DNA from: Pseudonocardia sp. MH-G8
Lineage (GTDB): Bacteria; Actinomycetota; Actinomycetes; Mycobacteriales; Pseudonocardiaceae
Length of the DNA: 50,532 nt
Assembly (NCBI RefSeq): GCF_002262885.1
Contig: NZ_NKYF01000045.1
Location: forward strand, 1 to 50,532
Direction of reading: 5' to 3'
Shown here: piece by piece, positions 7,828 to 15,982 of the stretch
How the letters are laid out: each line of letters opens with the position of its first letter
Numbering within the stretch: position 1 is the stretch's first letter
Translations under genes and position numbers: made by a program
The notes under the pieces: model-generated
Databases searched by the model: none
What the model was told of the DNA's origin: nothing
Seen by the model: the letters and a program-made list of their open reading frames with translations, nothing else

Positions 7828-9362
7828 CCCGCCGGATCCCCGGGCGCACCGATCACGTGGTGGTCGTCGGCGCCGGGCTCGCCGGCCTGTCCGCCGCGCT
7901 GCACCTGCTCGGCGCGGGCCGGCGGGTCACGCTGCTGGAGCGCGCCCAGCACCCCGGCGGCCGGGCCGGACGGCTGGACCTGCGCACCGAGCGCGGCACC
8001 TACCGGGTGGACACCGGGCCCACCGTGCTGACGATGCCCGACCTGCTCGACGAGGCCTTCGCCGCCGTCGGCGAGAAGACGCGGGAGCGTCTCGACCTCG
8101 TCGCGCTCGACCCCGCGTACCGCGCGTGCTTCGCCGACGGCTCCACGATCGACGTGCACACCGACGGCGCGGCGATGGCCGAGGAGGTCCGGGCGACCTG
8201 CGGCCCGCGTGCCGCGCAGGGGTACGTGCGGATGCGCGAGTGGCTCACCCGGCTCTACCGCGCGGAGATCGACTCGTTCATCGGCGCCAACCTCGACTCG
8301 CCACTGGACCTGCTGGGCCGCGACCTGGTCCGGCTCGCGGCGCTGGGCGGGTTCGGCCGGCTCGGGCCGCAGGTCGCCCGGATGCTCCCCGACGAGCGGC
8401 TGCAACGGATCTTCTCCTTCCAGGCCCTGTACGCGGGCGTGCCGCCGCACCGCGCGCTGGGCGCGTACGGCGTGATCGCCTACATGGACACGATCGGGGG
8501 CGTGTTCTTCCCCCGTGGGGGGATGCGACAGGTCGGCCAGGCGATGGCCGACGCGGCGGTCGCGGCCGGCGCGGAGATCGTCTACGGGCGCGCGGCCACC
8601 GGCTTGGAACGCCGCGGTGAGCGGGTCAGCGCCGTCCGGCACGAGGCGGCGGCGGGTGGCGACGGCGACCGGACGCCGTGCGACGCGGTGGTGCTCACCC
8701 CGGACCTGCCCGTCGTGCACCGCCTCGTCGGGCGCGCACCGCGCCGGCCGGTGCCGCTGCGGTGGTCCCCCAGCGCGGTGGTCCTGCACGCGGGCGTGCG
8801 CCGGGCCCGCTCCCAGCCGGCCCATCACACGATCTCGTTCGGTGCGGCGTGGGAGCGCACGTTCGCTGAGATCATCGACGAGGGACGTCTCATGAGCGAC
8901 CCGTCGTTGCTGGTCACGCGGCCCACGGCCACCGATCCCGGGCTGGCGCCCGACGGGTCGGACCTGCTGTTCGTGCTGGCGCCCTGCCCCAACCTCGACC
9001 GGGGCCGCATCGACTGGGCCCGCGTCGGCCCGGCCTACCGGGACGAACTGCTCGGTGTCCTCGCCGCCCGCGGCCTCGACATCCCGGCCGGCGAGCTCGA
9101 GGTGTCCCGCCTCGTGACGCCGGCGGGCTGGGCCACGGCGGGGCACGCGGCGGGCACCCCGTTCTCCGCGGCCCACACGCTCGCGCAGACCGGACCGTTC
9201 CGACCCCGCAACCTCGTTCGCGGGCTCTCCAACGCGGTGCTCGCAGGTTGCGGCACCACACCGGGTGTCGGGATCCCACCGGTCCTGATCTCCGGCCGGC
9301 TGGCGGCCGAGCGTGTCACCGGCCCGCTCCCGCGAGGCCACAGGGTACCCACCGGCCCCTGA
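7824..9362 (+). CDS. crtI: Phytoene desaturase CrtI
   Basis: A 512-residue FAD-dependent desaturase of the CrtI type. The dinucleotide fold HVVVVGAGLAGLSAAL is at residues 11-26, with ERAQHPGGRAGRL after it. The C-terminal CrtI signature region includes TPGVGIPPVLISGRLAAERV. It should introduce double bonds into phytoene toward neurosporene or lycopene; the number of steps is not readable. The TTG start at 7824 overlaps the idsA stop by 4 bases (TTGA), implying translational coupling; a later GTG at 7857 is possible but would cut into the FAD fold. It is the second gene of the idsA-crtI-mptA-crtB operon. Confidence 0.9.
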   Translation: MTRRIPGRTDHVVVVGAGLAGLSAALHLLGAGRRVTLLERAQHPGGRAGRLDLRTERGTYRVDTGPTVLTMPDLLDEAFAAVGEKTRERLDLVALDPAYRACFADGSTIDVHTDGAAMAEEVRATCGPRAAQGYVRMREWLTRLYRAEIDSFIGANLDSPLDLLGRDLVRLAALGGFGRLGPQVARMLPDERLQRIFSFQALYAGVPPHRALGAYGVIAYMDTIGGVFFPRGGMRQVGQAMADAAVAAGAEIVYGRAATGLERRGERVSAVRHEAAAGGDGDRTPCDAVVLTPDLPVVHRLVGRAPRRPVPLRWSPSAVVLHAGVRRARSQPAHHTISFGAAWERTFAEIIDEGRLMSDPSLLVTRPTATDPGLAPDGSDLLFVLAPCPNLDRGRIDWARVGPAYRDELLGVLAARGLDIPAGELEVSRLVTPAGWATAGHAAGTPFSAAHTLAQTGPFRPRNLVRGLSNAVLAGCGTTPGVGIPPVLISGRLAAERVTGPLPRGHRVPTGP

Positions 9363-9378
9363 CACCAGGCATGCGAGC

Positions 9379-11034
9379 ATGGATCGCGTCATGAAGCCAC
9401 CACCACCGGTCGACGGGCCGACGCTCCCCGACGCGGCAGCGGAGCGCGCACTCGCCCACGACGACGCGCCCACGGTCCGCGACGCGCTGCCTGCTGCGCC
9501 CCCGGACGAGCCTGCCGCTGCGCCGCAATCGTGGCGCGACCGCTTCGGTCGCCCGCCCCGCGGCCCGCTGCTGCTGGGTCTCGCCGCGTCCCTGCTGATG
9601 GTTATCGGCGGCTTCGGCGCGGGTGGCGTCCTGATCCACGACCCGCTGCTGTCGAACTCGCCCCTGGGCTTCTGGCGCTACGGCCACGGCCGCGATCTGG
9701 CCGCCTTCACGGTCTACCTCGGCGTCGGGCTGATGGTGTGGGCCTGGGTGCGTCTGGGACGCGACGTGCTGGCGCACCGCGTCGGCGGGCGGGGCGTGCT
9801 CACCGTCTCGGGTGTCTGGATGGCGCCGATGCTGGTGTCGACCCCGCTCTTCACCCGCGATGTGTACAGCTACCTCGCGCAGGGCGGGCTGCCGCTGGCC
9901 GGCTTCGACCCCTACGCGGTGGGCCCCGAGGTGATGCCGGGGCTCTTCTCCGACAACGTGCACTACTTCTGGCAGGACACGCCCGCCCCGTACGGGCCGC
10001 TGTTCATCCTGATCGCCAAGGCCGTGGCGTGGCTGGCCGGCGACGGGATGATCCTCGGGGTCGTCCTGATGCGGCTCGTGATGCTGCCGGGCCTGCTGCT
10101 GCTGGTCTGGGCCCTTCCGGAGCTGACCCGCCGCCTCGGCGGCCGCGTCCCGGTGGCACTGTGGGTGGCCGTCGCCAACCCCCTGATGGTCGTCCACATG
10201 GTCGGCGGGGGCCACAACGACCTGCTCGTGGTCGGCCTCCTCGCCGCCGGTGCGCTGGTCGCCCTGCGCGGCGGGCACATCGCGGGGATCGCGCTGGTCA
10301 CCGCCGCGATGGCCACCAAGGCGAGCGCGGGCATCGCCCTGCCGTTCCTCGTACTGGTGTGGGCGGCGCACATGTCCGGCTCGCAGCGGGCCCGGATCGT
10401 CAAGGCCACCGCGGCGGGTGTGGGCGTCTTCCTGGTGGTGTTCACGGCCTGCACGGTGGCCGCGGGCGTCGGGCTCGGCTGGCTGCCCGCGTTGAGCGCT
10501 CCGTCGATGATCGTGAACTGGATGTCGATCCCCACGGCCGTCGGCGAGTTCACCCACACGTTGGTGGCCGGGATCGTGAACGTGCCGAAGCAGCCGTTCA
10601 TCAACGTCGCCCGCGCGCTCGGCGGGCTCCTGCTCGTCTACATCGCCGCCACCCAATGGTGGTCGGCCCGCGACGGCGGCCCCGACGCGGTGCGCCGGGC
10701 CGGCGTCGTGCTGCTGGCCGTCGCCGTGCTCTCCCCCGCCACCCTGCCGTGGTACGTGAGCTGGGGCATGGCGCTGCTCGCGGCCACCGCCTGGTCCCTG
10801 CGCGGCCTCACGGTCACCGTGTTCCTCTCGGTGATGCTCACGATCGCCTACTACTCCCACGGCGAGGACGCCCTCTACGACGCGCCCTACCTCCTGACGT
10901 GGGCCCTGGTTGCCGTCGTCGCCGCGGTGTCCCTGCGGCGGCCGGATCCGCTGCGGCTCGCCGGAGCCGCTCGCCGGCGTCCCCGGCAGGCGGCCGACGC
11001 GGTCCCCGCCGGTGCCGGGTCCGGGGCACGCTGA
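9379..11034 (+). CDS. MptA/MptB-like GT-C alpha-(1,6)-mannopyranosyltransferase
   Basis: A 551-residue multi-spanning protein with roughly 12-13 hydrophobic helices, matching the MptA/MptB family, which uses polyprenol-phosphate-mannose outside the membrane to extend the alpha-1,6 mannan of lipomannan. Diagnostic stretches are LFTRDVYSYLAQGGLPLAGFD, with the DVYSY acidic site after the first helix pair, and PAPYGPLFIL. An 80-residue Pro/Asp-rich cytosolic N-terminus precedes the first helix. ATG 9379 is used; ATG 9391 is an alternative. It is placed 16 bases after crtI and overlaps crtB by 23 bases. Its position corresponds to mptA (Rv2174), but here it is enclosed by carotenoid genes. Confidence 0.85.
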   Translation: MDRVMKPPPPVDGPTLPDAAAERALAHDDAPTVRDALPAAPPDEPAAAPQSWRDRFGRPPRGPLLLGLAASLLMVIGGFGAGGVLIHDPLLSNSPLGFWRYGHGRDLAAFTVYLGVGLMVWAWVRLGRDVLAHRVGGRGVLTVSGVWMAPMLVSTPLFTRDVYSYLAQGGLPLAGFDPYAVGPEVMPGLFSDNVHYFWQDTPAPYGPLFILIAKAVAWLAGDGMILGVVLMRLVMLPGLLLLVWALPELTRRLGGRVPVALWVAVANPLMVVHMVGGGHNDLLVVGLLAAGALVALRGGHIAGIALVTAAMATKASAGIALPFLVLVWAAHMSGSQRARIVKATAAGVGVFLVVFTACTVAAGVGLGWLPALSAPSMIVNWMSIPTAVGEFTHTLVAGIVNVPKQPFINVARALGGLLLVYIAATQWWSARDGGPDAVRRAGVVLLAVAVLSPATLPWYVSWGMALLAATAWSLRGLTVTVFLSVMLTIAYYSHGEDALYDAPYLLTWALVAVVAAVSLRRPDPLRLAGAARRRPRQAADAVPAGAGSGAR

Positions 11035-11953
11035 GCTCGACGCCGCCGGCGTCGACGATCCGGCGCTGCGGGTCGCCTACGCGACCTGCCGCGCGCTGAA
11101 CGCGCGGCACGGCCGCACGTACTTCCTGGCCACCCGACTGCTCCCGCCGCAGCGGCGGCCCGCGGTGCACGCCCTCTACGGGTTCGCGCGCTTCGCCGAC
11201 GAGATCGTCGACGACCTGGGCGACGGCTCGCCCGCCGCCGAGCGGGCGGCACGGCTCGACCTGCTGGACACGCAGCTGCGACGGGCGCTGGCCGGCGCTC
11301 CACCCGCGCACCCCGTGCTCGCCGCGGTGGTGGACACGGCGCGGCGTTTCGCCATCGACCCCGCCCACTTCACCGCGTTCATTGCGTCGATGCGGATGGA
11401 CACCGCCGTCACCGACTACGCCACCTTCGACGAGCTCGCCGCCTACGTCCACGGTTCGGCGGCCGTCATCGGGCTGCAGATGCTGCCGGTCCTGGGCACG
11501 ACGGTCCCGCGCGCCGAGGCCGAGGGGCCGGCCGCGGCGCTGGGGGTGGCGTTCCAGATCACCAACTTCCTGCGCGACGTCGGCGAGGACCTCGACCGCG
11601 GACGCATCTACCTGCCCGCCGACGAGCTGGCCGCCTTCGGGGTCGACCGGGAGCTGCTCACGTGGTGCCGGCGCACCCGGCGATCCGACGCCCGGGTGCG
11701 CCGGGCCCTCGCACACCTCGTGGCACACACGCGCGCGGTGTACCGGCGCGCGGCACCGGGCATCGACATGCTGGAGCCGGCATCCCGGGCCTGCGTGGCA
11801 TGCGCCTTCGCCCTCTACCGCGGGATCCTCGACGAGATCGAGGCCGCCGGGTACCCCGTCCTGCACCGGCGCGTGTCGGTCCCGGCCCGCACCCGTGCCG
11901 CGGTGGCCGTCCCCGGCCTGGTCCGCGCCCTGGCGGCCCGAACGCGCACCTGA
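11012..11953 (+). CDS. crtB: Phytoene/squalene synthase CrtB
   Basis: A 313-residue head-to-head prenyl synthase. The two Asp-rich Mg-diphosphate sites are FARFADEIVDDL (Asp63 to Asp68) and FLRDVGEDLDRGRIYLP (Asp189 to Asp193). HGRTYFLATRLLP near the N-terminus is typical of phytoene synthases. It condenses two geranylgeranyl diphosphates to phytoene, the substrate of CrtI two genes upstream. GTG 11012 was chosen: it starts inside the end of the mannosyltransferase gene (23-base overlap) and gives the usual short N-terminus. No later carotenoid enzyme (cyclase, ketolase, glycosyltransferase) is in the window. Confidence 0.9.
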   Translation: MPGPGHAELDAAGVDDPALRVAYATCRALNARHGRTYFLATRLLPPQRRPAVHALYGFARFADEIVDDLGDGSPAAERAARLDLLDTQLRRALAGAPPAHPVLAAVVDTARRFAIDPAHFTAFIASMRMDTAVTDYATFDELAAYVHGSAAVIGLQMLPVLGTTVPRAEAEGPAAALGVAFQITNFLRDVGEDLDRGRIYLPADELAAFGVDRELLTWCRRTRRSDARVRRALAHLVAHTRAVYRRAAPGIDMLEPASRACVACAFALYRGILDEIEAAGYPVLHRRVSVPARTRAAVAVPGLVRALAARTRT

Positions 11954-11970
11954 CGGGCGACACCGCTACC

Positions 11971-12107
11971 CCCACACCCCGACTCGCGGGTGAGGGGCCT
12001 CGACTCGCGGATAGGTGCCCCGCCTCGGCGAGTCGGGCCCTGAGGCGCGCGAGTCGCGTCCCCCCACCCGCGAGTCGGGGCCCTCCACCTGCGAGTCGGG
12101 GTGTGGG
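11971..12107. repeat. Inverted head-to-head array of about 21-22 bp units with GCGAGTCG core
   Basis: Six copies of the CGACTCGC/GCGAGTCG core occur at 21-26 base steps. The first two read on one strand and the last four on the other. The outer 17 bases are perfect inverted repeats (11971-11987 begins CCCACACCCCGACTCGC, and 12091-12107 is its reverse complement), and the next 22 bases inward also pair imperfectly. It lies between the convergent 3' ends of crtB and the Rv2175c-like gene, so it could fold into a long hairpin in either transcript. Confidence 0.9.
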
Positions 12108-12135
12108 CGCGCCGATATCGCGCTGCGGGTGCGTG

Positions 12136-12522
12136 TCAGAAGGCCATGGCCTGCGCTCGTCGCTTGACCTCGCGGTGCCGGCCCGCACGCAGGGAGGCGA
12201 CCGGTGTGCCCGGCAACGAGTCGTCCTCCTCGAAGAGCCAACGCAGGATGTCGGGGTCGGCGTAGCCGCCGTCGCGCAGCACGGTGATCGTGCCGGCGAG
12301 GCCCTTGACCACCGCACCGTCCTCGCCCAGGAAGGCGGACGGGACGACGACCTCGCCTTCCCGTCGGAAGGACAGCAGCTGGCCGTCCTTCACGAGCTGG
12401 TGCACCCGCGACACCGGCTGGTTGAGCAGCTCGGCGACCTCCGCGACGGGCAGCGTCGCTACATCCTCGGACAGCCCGAACACCTCGTTCACGGGGCGAT
12501 ACCTTGCCACACGAAGGGGCAT
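12136..12522 (-). CDS. Rv2175c-like winged-helix DNA-binding protein
   Basis: About 128 residues. LPVAEVAELLNQPVSRVHQLVKDGQLLSF is the helix-turn-helix, followed by the conserved C-terminal part GTITVLRDGGYADPDILRWLF and a final EVKRRAQAMAF. In M. tuberculosis, Rv2175c binds DNA and is a substrate of the neighbouring kinase PknL, phosphorylated on an N-terminal Thr. Here the start is uncertain: GTG 12552, ATG 12522, GTG 12510 and GTG 12492 are all possible. Only the longest form has a Ser/Thr cluster (SSST) in the tail; the ATG form has its first Thr near residue 23. It is divergent from pknL. Confidence 0.82.
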   Translation of the reverse strand: MPLRVARYRPVNEVFGLSEDVATLPVAEVAELLNQPVSRVHQLVKDGQLLSFRREGEVVVPSAFLGEDGAVVKGLAGTITVLRDGGYADPDILRWLFEEDDSLPGTPVASLRAGRHREVKRRAQAMAF

Positions 12523-12560
12523 GCAGGCGCGGCGCGTCGAAGAAGATCCCACAGCAGCGG

Positions 12561-12566
12561 TACCGT
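12561..12566 (+). promoter_or_regulatory. -10 element of a probable leaderless pknL promoter
   Basis: TACCGT fits TANNNT and lies 6 bases before the GTG start of pknL. No ribosome binding site precedes that GTG. The region is shared with the divergent Rv2175c-like gene, whose longest possible start (12552) would overlap this promoter zone. Confidence 0.5.
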
Positions 12567-12572
12567 CATCAC

Positions 12573-14318
12573 GTGAACGCCCCGCCCGCCGCGCTGCTCG
12601 ACGCGCGCTACCGGCTGGGCCCGCTGCTCGCCCGCGGGGGAATGTCCGCCGTCTACCGGGGCACCGACATCCGGCTGGACCGACCCGTCGCGATCAAGGT
12701 GATGGAGCCGCGGCTCGCGGCCGACCCCGCCTTCCGCGCCCGGTTCGAGCGCGAGGCCCGATCGGCGGCGCGGATCGACCACCCCGCGGTCGTCGACGTC
12801 CACGACCAGGGCGAGCACGTCAGCGACACCGAGATCGGCTTCGGCGACGGCCCGCTGCTGTTCCTCGTCATGGAGCTGGTGGAGGGCGGCACGCTGCGCG
12901 ACGTCCTGCGCTCCCGTGGGGCGCTCGGCGTGCCGGCGGCGTTCGCGGTGATGGAGCCGGTCCTCGCCGGGCTCGCCGAGGCGCACCGGCTCGGCATGGT
13001 GCATCGGGACGTCAAGCCGGAGAACGTGCTGATCAGTCGCACGGGCGAGGTCAAGGTGGCCGACTTCGGGCTCGTCACCGCGGCCGCCCAGTCGGGCGCC
13101 AGCAGCGCCGGCATGATCATGGGGACCGTCGCGTACCTGTCTCCCGAACAGGTGGCCACCGGCGCCGCCGACGCCCGCAGCGACGTCTACGCCGCCGGCA
13201 TCCTGCTCTACGAGCTGCTCACCGGCGCCCCGCCCTACACCGGCGACACGGCGATCTCGGTGGCGTACCGGCACGTGAACTCCGACGTGCCGCCGCCGTC
13301 GCAGATCGCCGGCGACGTGCCTCCCGAGCTGGACGCGCTGGTGGTGCGCGCCACCCGTCGTGACCCCGCCGCACGACCCGCCGACGCCGCGGCCCTGCTG
13401 GCCGAGCTGCACCGGGTGGCGGTGCGGCTCGACGTGCCGCGGGTCCCGCCGCCGGTGCCGCCGGCGCGCCCCGTCGAGGAGCAGGACACGGTTCCCGCAG
13501 CTCCGCACCGTCTCTCCGGCGGCACCACGACGAGCGCCGCCGCCGGGCCCGGCGGCACGCGCACCATGCCCCGCCCGGTCGACGACGGCCCGCCGCCCCA
13601 CCTACGCGCCCGCAGGCGCAGCAGGCGGGCCTTCGCGGTCTGGATCGCGATCGTCCTCGTGCTGGCGATGCTCGTCGGTGTCTCGGCGTGGTGGCTGGGC
13701 AGCGGCCGCTGGACGGCGATGCCGCGGCTGGTCGGCCTCGAGCAGTCCGCGGCGCAGCAGGTGCTCGCCGACGCCGACCTCGTCGGGCGCCTGGCCGAAG
13801 CCCACCACGACGACGTCGACGCGGGGCTGGTCAGCGCCACCGACCCGGCGCCGGACGCGCGGCTGCTGCGCGGCAGCACGGTGACCCTCACGGTCTCCTC
13901 AGGACGCCCGACCGTGCCCGAGATCGCCCCGGGCACCGCGGTGGCAGCGGCGGAGCAGGCGATCCGTGACGCCGGGCTCACGCCCGTCCGCAGCTCGGAG
14001 GCCGTGGAGGACAGCGAGTCGGTGCCCGAGGGCGCCGTGGTGCGCACCGATCCGGAGGCCGGCGACGAGGTCGCGACCGGCGGGCCCGTCACGATCGTGG
14101 TGAGCAGCGGCGAGGGCGAGTCCGAGACCGTCCGGGTGCCGATGGTGATCGGCGAGGACTACGAGGACGCCGCCGACATCCTCGACGACCTCGACCTGGA
14201 CGCCGAGGAGGAGGCCGCGTTCCTCATCGGCCGGGAGAACGGCCGCGTGATCGGCCAGGACCCCCCGGCCGGGGCAACGGTGGACAGGGGAACGACGATC
14301 CACCTGAGCACGGTCTAG
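12573..14318 (+). CDS. pknL: Ser/Thr protein kinase PknL with PASTA domains
   Basis: A 581-residue receptor kinase. The N-lobe has the glycine loop ARGGMSAVYRG and VAIK with Lys42. The catalytic loop is HRDVKPEN (His144, Asp146), followed by ADFGLVT and a GTVAYLSPEQ activation segment. One membrane helix lies at about residues 353-378. Outside it are three PASTA-type repeats at about 383-446, 447-517 and 520-581, the last very acidic. PASTA repeats bind muropeptide or lipid II in related kinases. From memory M. tuberculosis PknL lacks them while corynebacterial PknL has them. The likely substrate is the divergent Rv2175c-like regulator. Confidence 0.92.
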   Translation: MNAPPAALLDARYRLGPLLARGGMSAVYRGTDIRLDRPVAIKVMEPRLAADPAFRARFEREARSAARIDHPAVVDVHDQGEHVSDTEIGFGDGPLLFLVMELVEGGTLRDVLRSRGALGVPAAFAVMEPVLAGLAEAHRLGMVHRDVKPENVLISRTGEVKVADFGLVTAAAQSGASSAGMIMGTVAYLSPEQVATGAADARSDVYAAGILLYELLTGAPPYTGDTAISVAYRHVNSDVPPPSQIAGDVPPELDALVVRATRRDPAARPADAAALLAELHRVAVRLDVPRVPPPVPPARPVEEQDTVPAAPHRLSGGTTTSAAAGPGGTRTMPRPVDDGPPPHLRARRRSRRAFAVWIAIVLVLAMLVGVSAWWLGSGRWTAMPRLVGLEQSAAQQVLADADLVGRLAEAHHDDVDAGLVSATDPAPDARLLRGSTVTLTVSSGRPTVPEIAPGTAVAAAEQAIRDAGLTPVRSSEAVEDSESVPEGAVVRTDPEAGDEVATGGPVTIVVSSGEGESETVRVPMVIGEDYEDAADILDDLDLDAEEEAAFLIGRENGRVIGQDPPAGATVDRGTTIHLSTV

Positions 14319-14339
14319 CGGCAACGCCCAGCTCGCACC

Positions 14340-14389
14340 TTGGAGCCTTTCTGCTGTTCAGCGGCCGAAAGACAGCAGTACGGCTCCAA
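14340..14389. terminator. Inverted repeat between convergent pknL and aroG
   Basis: Outer arms TTGGAGCC (14340-14347) and GGCTCCAA (14382-14389) pair perfectly, as do inner arms CTGCTGT (14351-14357) and ACAGCAG (14372-14378). There is no U-tract, so it is a possible bidirectional terminator of the actinobacterial kind rather than a classical one. Confidence 0.6.
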
Positions 14390-14391
14390 TG

Positions 14392-14433
14392 TGCGGTCAG
14401 GAAGGTGCGGTCAGCAAGGCGCGGTCAGCAAGG
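14392..14433. repeat. Three tandem 14-bp repeats next to the aroG stop
   Basis: Units TGCGGTCAGGAAGG, TGCGGTCAGCAAGG and CGCGGTCAGCAAGG follow one another, and a truncated fourth unit (CGCG-TCAG) runs into the aroG stop codon. This looks like local slippage duplication of the 3' end of the gene. Confidence 0.85.
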
Positions 14434-14437
14434 CGCG

Positions 14438-15826
14438 TCAGCCGCGCAGCATCTCCGCCACCAGGAAGGCCAGCTCCAGCGACTGCTGGGTGTTCAGGCG
14501 CGGGTCGCAGGCCGTCTCGTAGCGACCCGCCAGGTCGGTGTCGGAGATCTCCTGCGCACCGCCGAGGCACTCGGTGACGTCCTCCCCGGTGACCTCCACG
14601 TGGATGCCGCCGGGGTGGCTGCCCAGCGCGCGGTGGACCTCGAAGAAGCCCTGCACCTCGTCGACGATCCGGTCGAAGTGGCGCGTCTTGTAGCCGGTGG
14701 TGGACTCGACGGTGTTGCCGTGCATCGGGTCGCACTGCCAGATGACCTTGTGGCCGGACGCCTCCACCTTCTCCACGATCGCCGGCAGGACGTCGCGGAC
14801 GCGCCCGTTGCCCATCCGGCTGACGAGCGTGAGGCGGCCCGGCGTGGCGTGCGGGTCGAGCCGCTCGACGTACTCGACCGCCAGCTCCGGCGTGGTGCTC
14901 GGGCCGATCTTGAGCCCGATCGGGTTGGACAGCAGTTCGGCCAGCGCGATGTGGGCGCCGTCCAGCTGGCGGGTGCGCTCCCCGATCCACAGGAAGTGCG
15001 CGGACAGGTCGTACAGCCGCGGCTCGGGACGGCTGGCGTCCAGGCGCAGCAGCGCCCGCTCGTAGTCCAGGAGCAGCGCCTCGTGGCTGGCGTAGAACTC
15101 CACGCTGTGCAGGTTGTGGTCGTCCACCCCGCACGCGTCCATGAACCGCAGCGCGCGCTCGATCTCGGCGGCGATGTCCTCGAACCGCTCCCCCGCGGGT
15201 GAGGTGCGCACGAAGTCCTTGTTCCAGTCGTGGACCATCGTGAGGTCGGCCATGCCGGTGGCGGTGAGCGCGCGCACCAGGTTCATCGCCGCGCCCGCGT
15301 TGGCGTAGGCCCGCACCATCCGCGACGGGTCGGGCACCCGCGCCGCCGGGTCGGCCACGAGCGAGTTGACGATGTCACCGCGGTAGGTGGGCAGGCCGAG
15401 CGCGTCGAGCGGGGCGCTGCGCGGCTTGGCGTACTGCCCCGCGATGCGACCCACCTTCACGACCGGCAGCGACGCGCCGTAGGTCAGCACGATCGCCATC
15501 TGCAGGATGGTGCGGATCGTGGCCCGGATGTGCGGCTCGGTGTTGTCGACGAAGGTCTCCGCGCAGTCGCCGCCCTGCAGCAGGAATGCCTCGCCCCGCG
15601 CCACGGCCGCCAGCCGCTCCTGCAGCCGGTCGACCTCCGGCGGCAGCGTCACCGGCGGCACGCTCTCGAGCACCGTGCGGACGTGCGCGACGTGCGCGGG
15701 GTCGGGCCACTCGGGCTGCTGGGCCGCCGGCCTGGCGAGCGCCTCGTCGAGCCGCGCCCGCAGGTCGGACGGCAGCGGGGGCAGCTCGGGCAGCACCTCG
15801 ACCGGTGCGTCGACGGTCCAGTTCAC
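14438..15826 (-). CDS. aroG: Class II 3-deoxy-7-phosphoheptulonate (DAHP) synthase
   Basis: A 462-residue plant-type (class II) DAHP synthase, the same length I recall for M. tuberculosis AroG. It condenses phosphoenolpyruvate and erythrose-4-phosphate, the first step of the shikimate pathway. Visible family stretches are FLLQGGDCAETF, KVGRIAGQYAKPRS, NPIGLKIGPSTTPE, LVSRMGNGRVRDVLP and WQCDPMHGNT, which hold the metal and PEP ligands. GTG 15826 (start NWTVD) matches the known N-terminus, has no ribosome site and has TACTCT 8 bases upstream. With trpD in the same window, two steps toward tryptophan are present, though not in one operon. Confidence 0.95.
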   Translation of the reverse strand: MNWTVDAPVEVLPELPPLPSDLRARLDEALARPAAQQPEWPDPAHVAHVRTVLESVPPVTLPPEVDRLQERLAAVARGEAFLLQGGDCAETFVDNTEPHIRATIRTILQMAIVLTYGASLPVVKVGRIAGQYAKPRSAPLDALGLPTYRGDIVNSLVADPAARVPDPSRMVRAYANAGAAMNLVRALTATGMADLTMVHDWNKDFVRTSPAGERFEDIAAEIERALRFMDACGVDDHNLHSVEFYASHEALLLDYERALLRLDASRPEPRLYDLSAHFLWIGERTRQLDGAHIALAELLSNPIGLKIGPSTTPELAVEYVERLDPHATPGRLTLVSRMGNGRVRDVLPAIVEKVEASGHKVIWQCDPMHGNTVESTTGYKTRHFDRIVDEVQGFFEVHRALGSHPGGIHVEVTGEDVTECLGGAQEISDTDLAGRYETACDPRLNTQQSLELAFLVAEMLRG

Positions 15827-15834
15827 GAGGTCCA

Positions 15835-15840
15835 AGAGTA
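15835..15840 (-). promoter_or_regulatory. -10 element of a probable leaderless aroG promoter
   Basis: On the minus strand TACTCT fits TANNNT and lies 8 bases before the GTG start at 15826. No Shine-Dalgarno sequence precedes the start. Confidence 0.45.
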
Positions 15841-15982
15841 GGCCGTGCGCCCCCGGCGCCGAGCGCCGGACCCGCACTGGTCCGGACGGCGCCCTCCCGC
15901 GGCGCCCCCGGCGGACCGGGAGTGGCTGTGATCACCCGATCGGCCCGATTCCACACGGGACTCCACGGGGCACTCCTTCGCC

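Noticed and set aside
7422..9473. Long open frame antisense to crtI and idsA
   Set aside because: It is the antisense shadow of two well-supported genes; such long frames are common at this GC content. The same applies to 34202-36196 minus and 43096-44772 minus.
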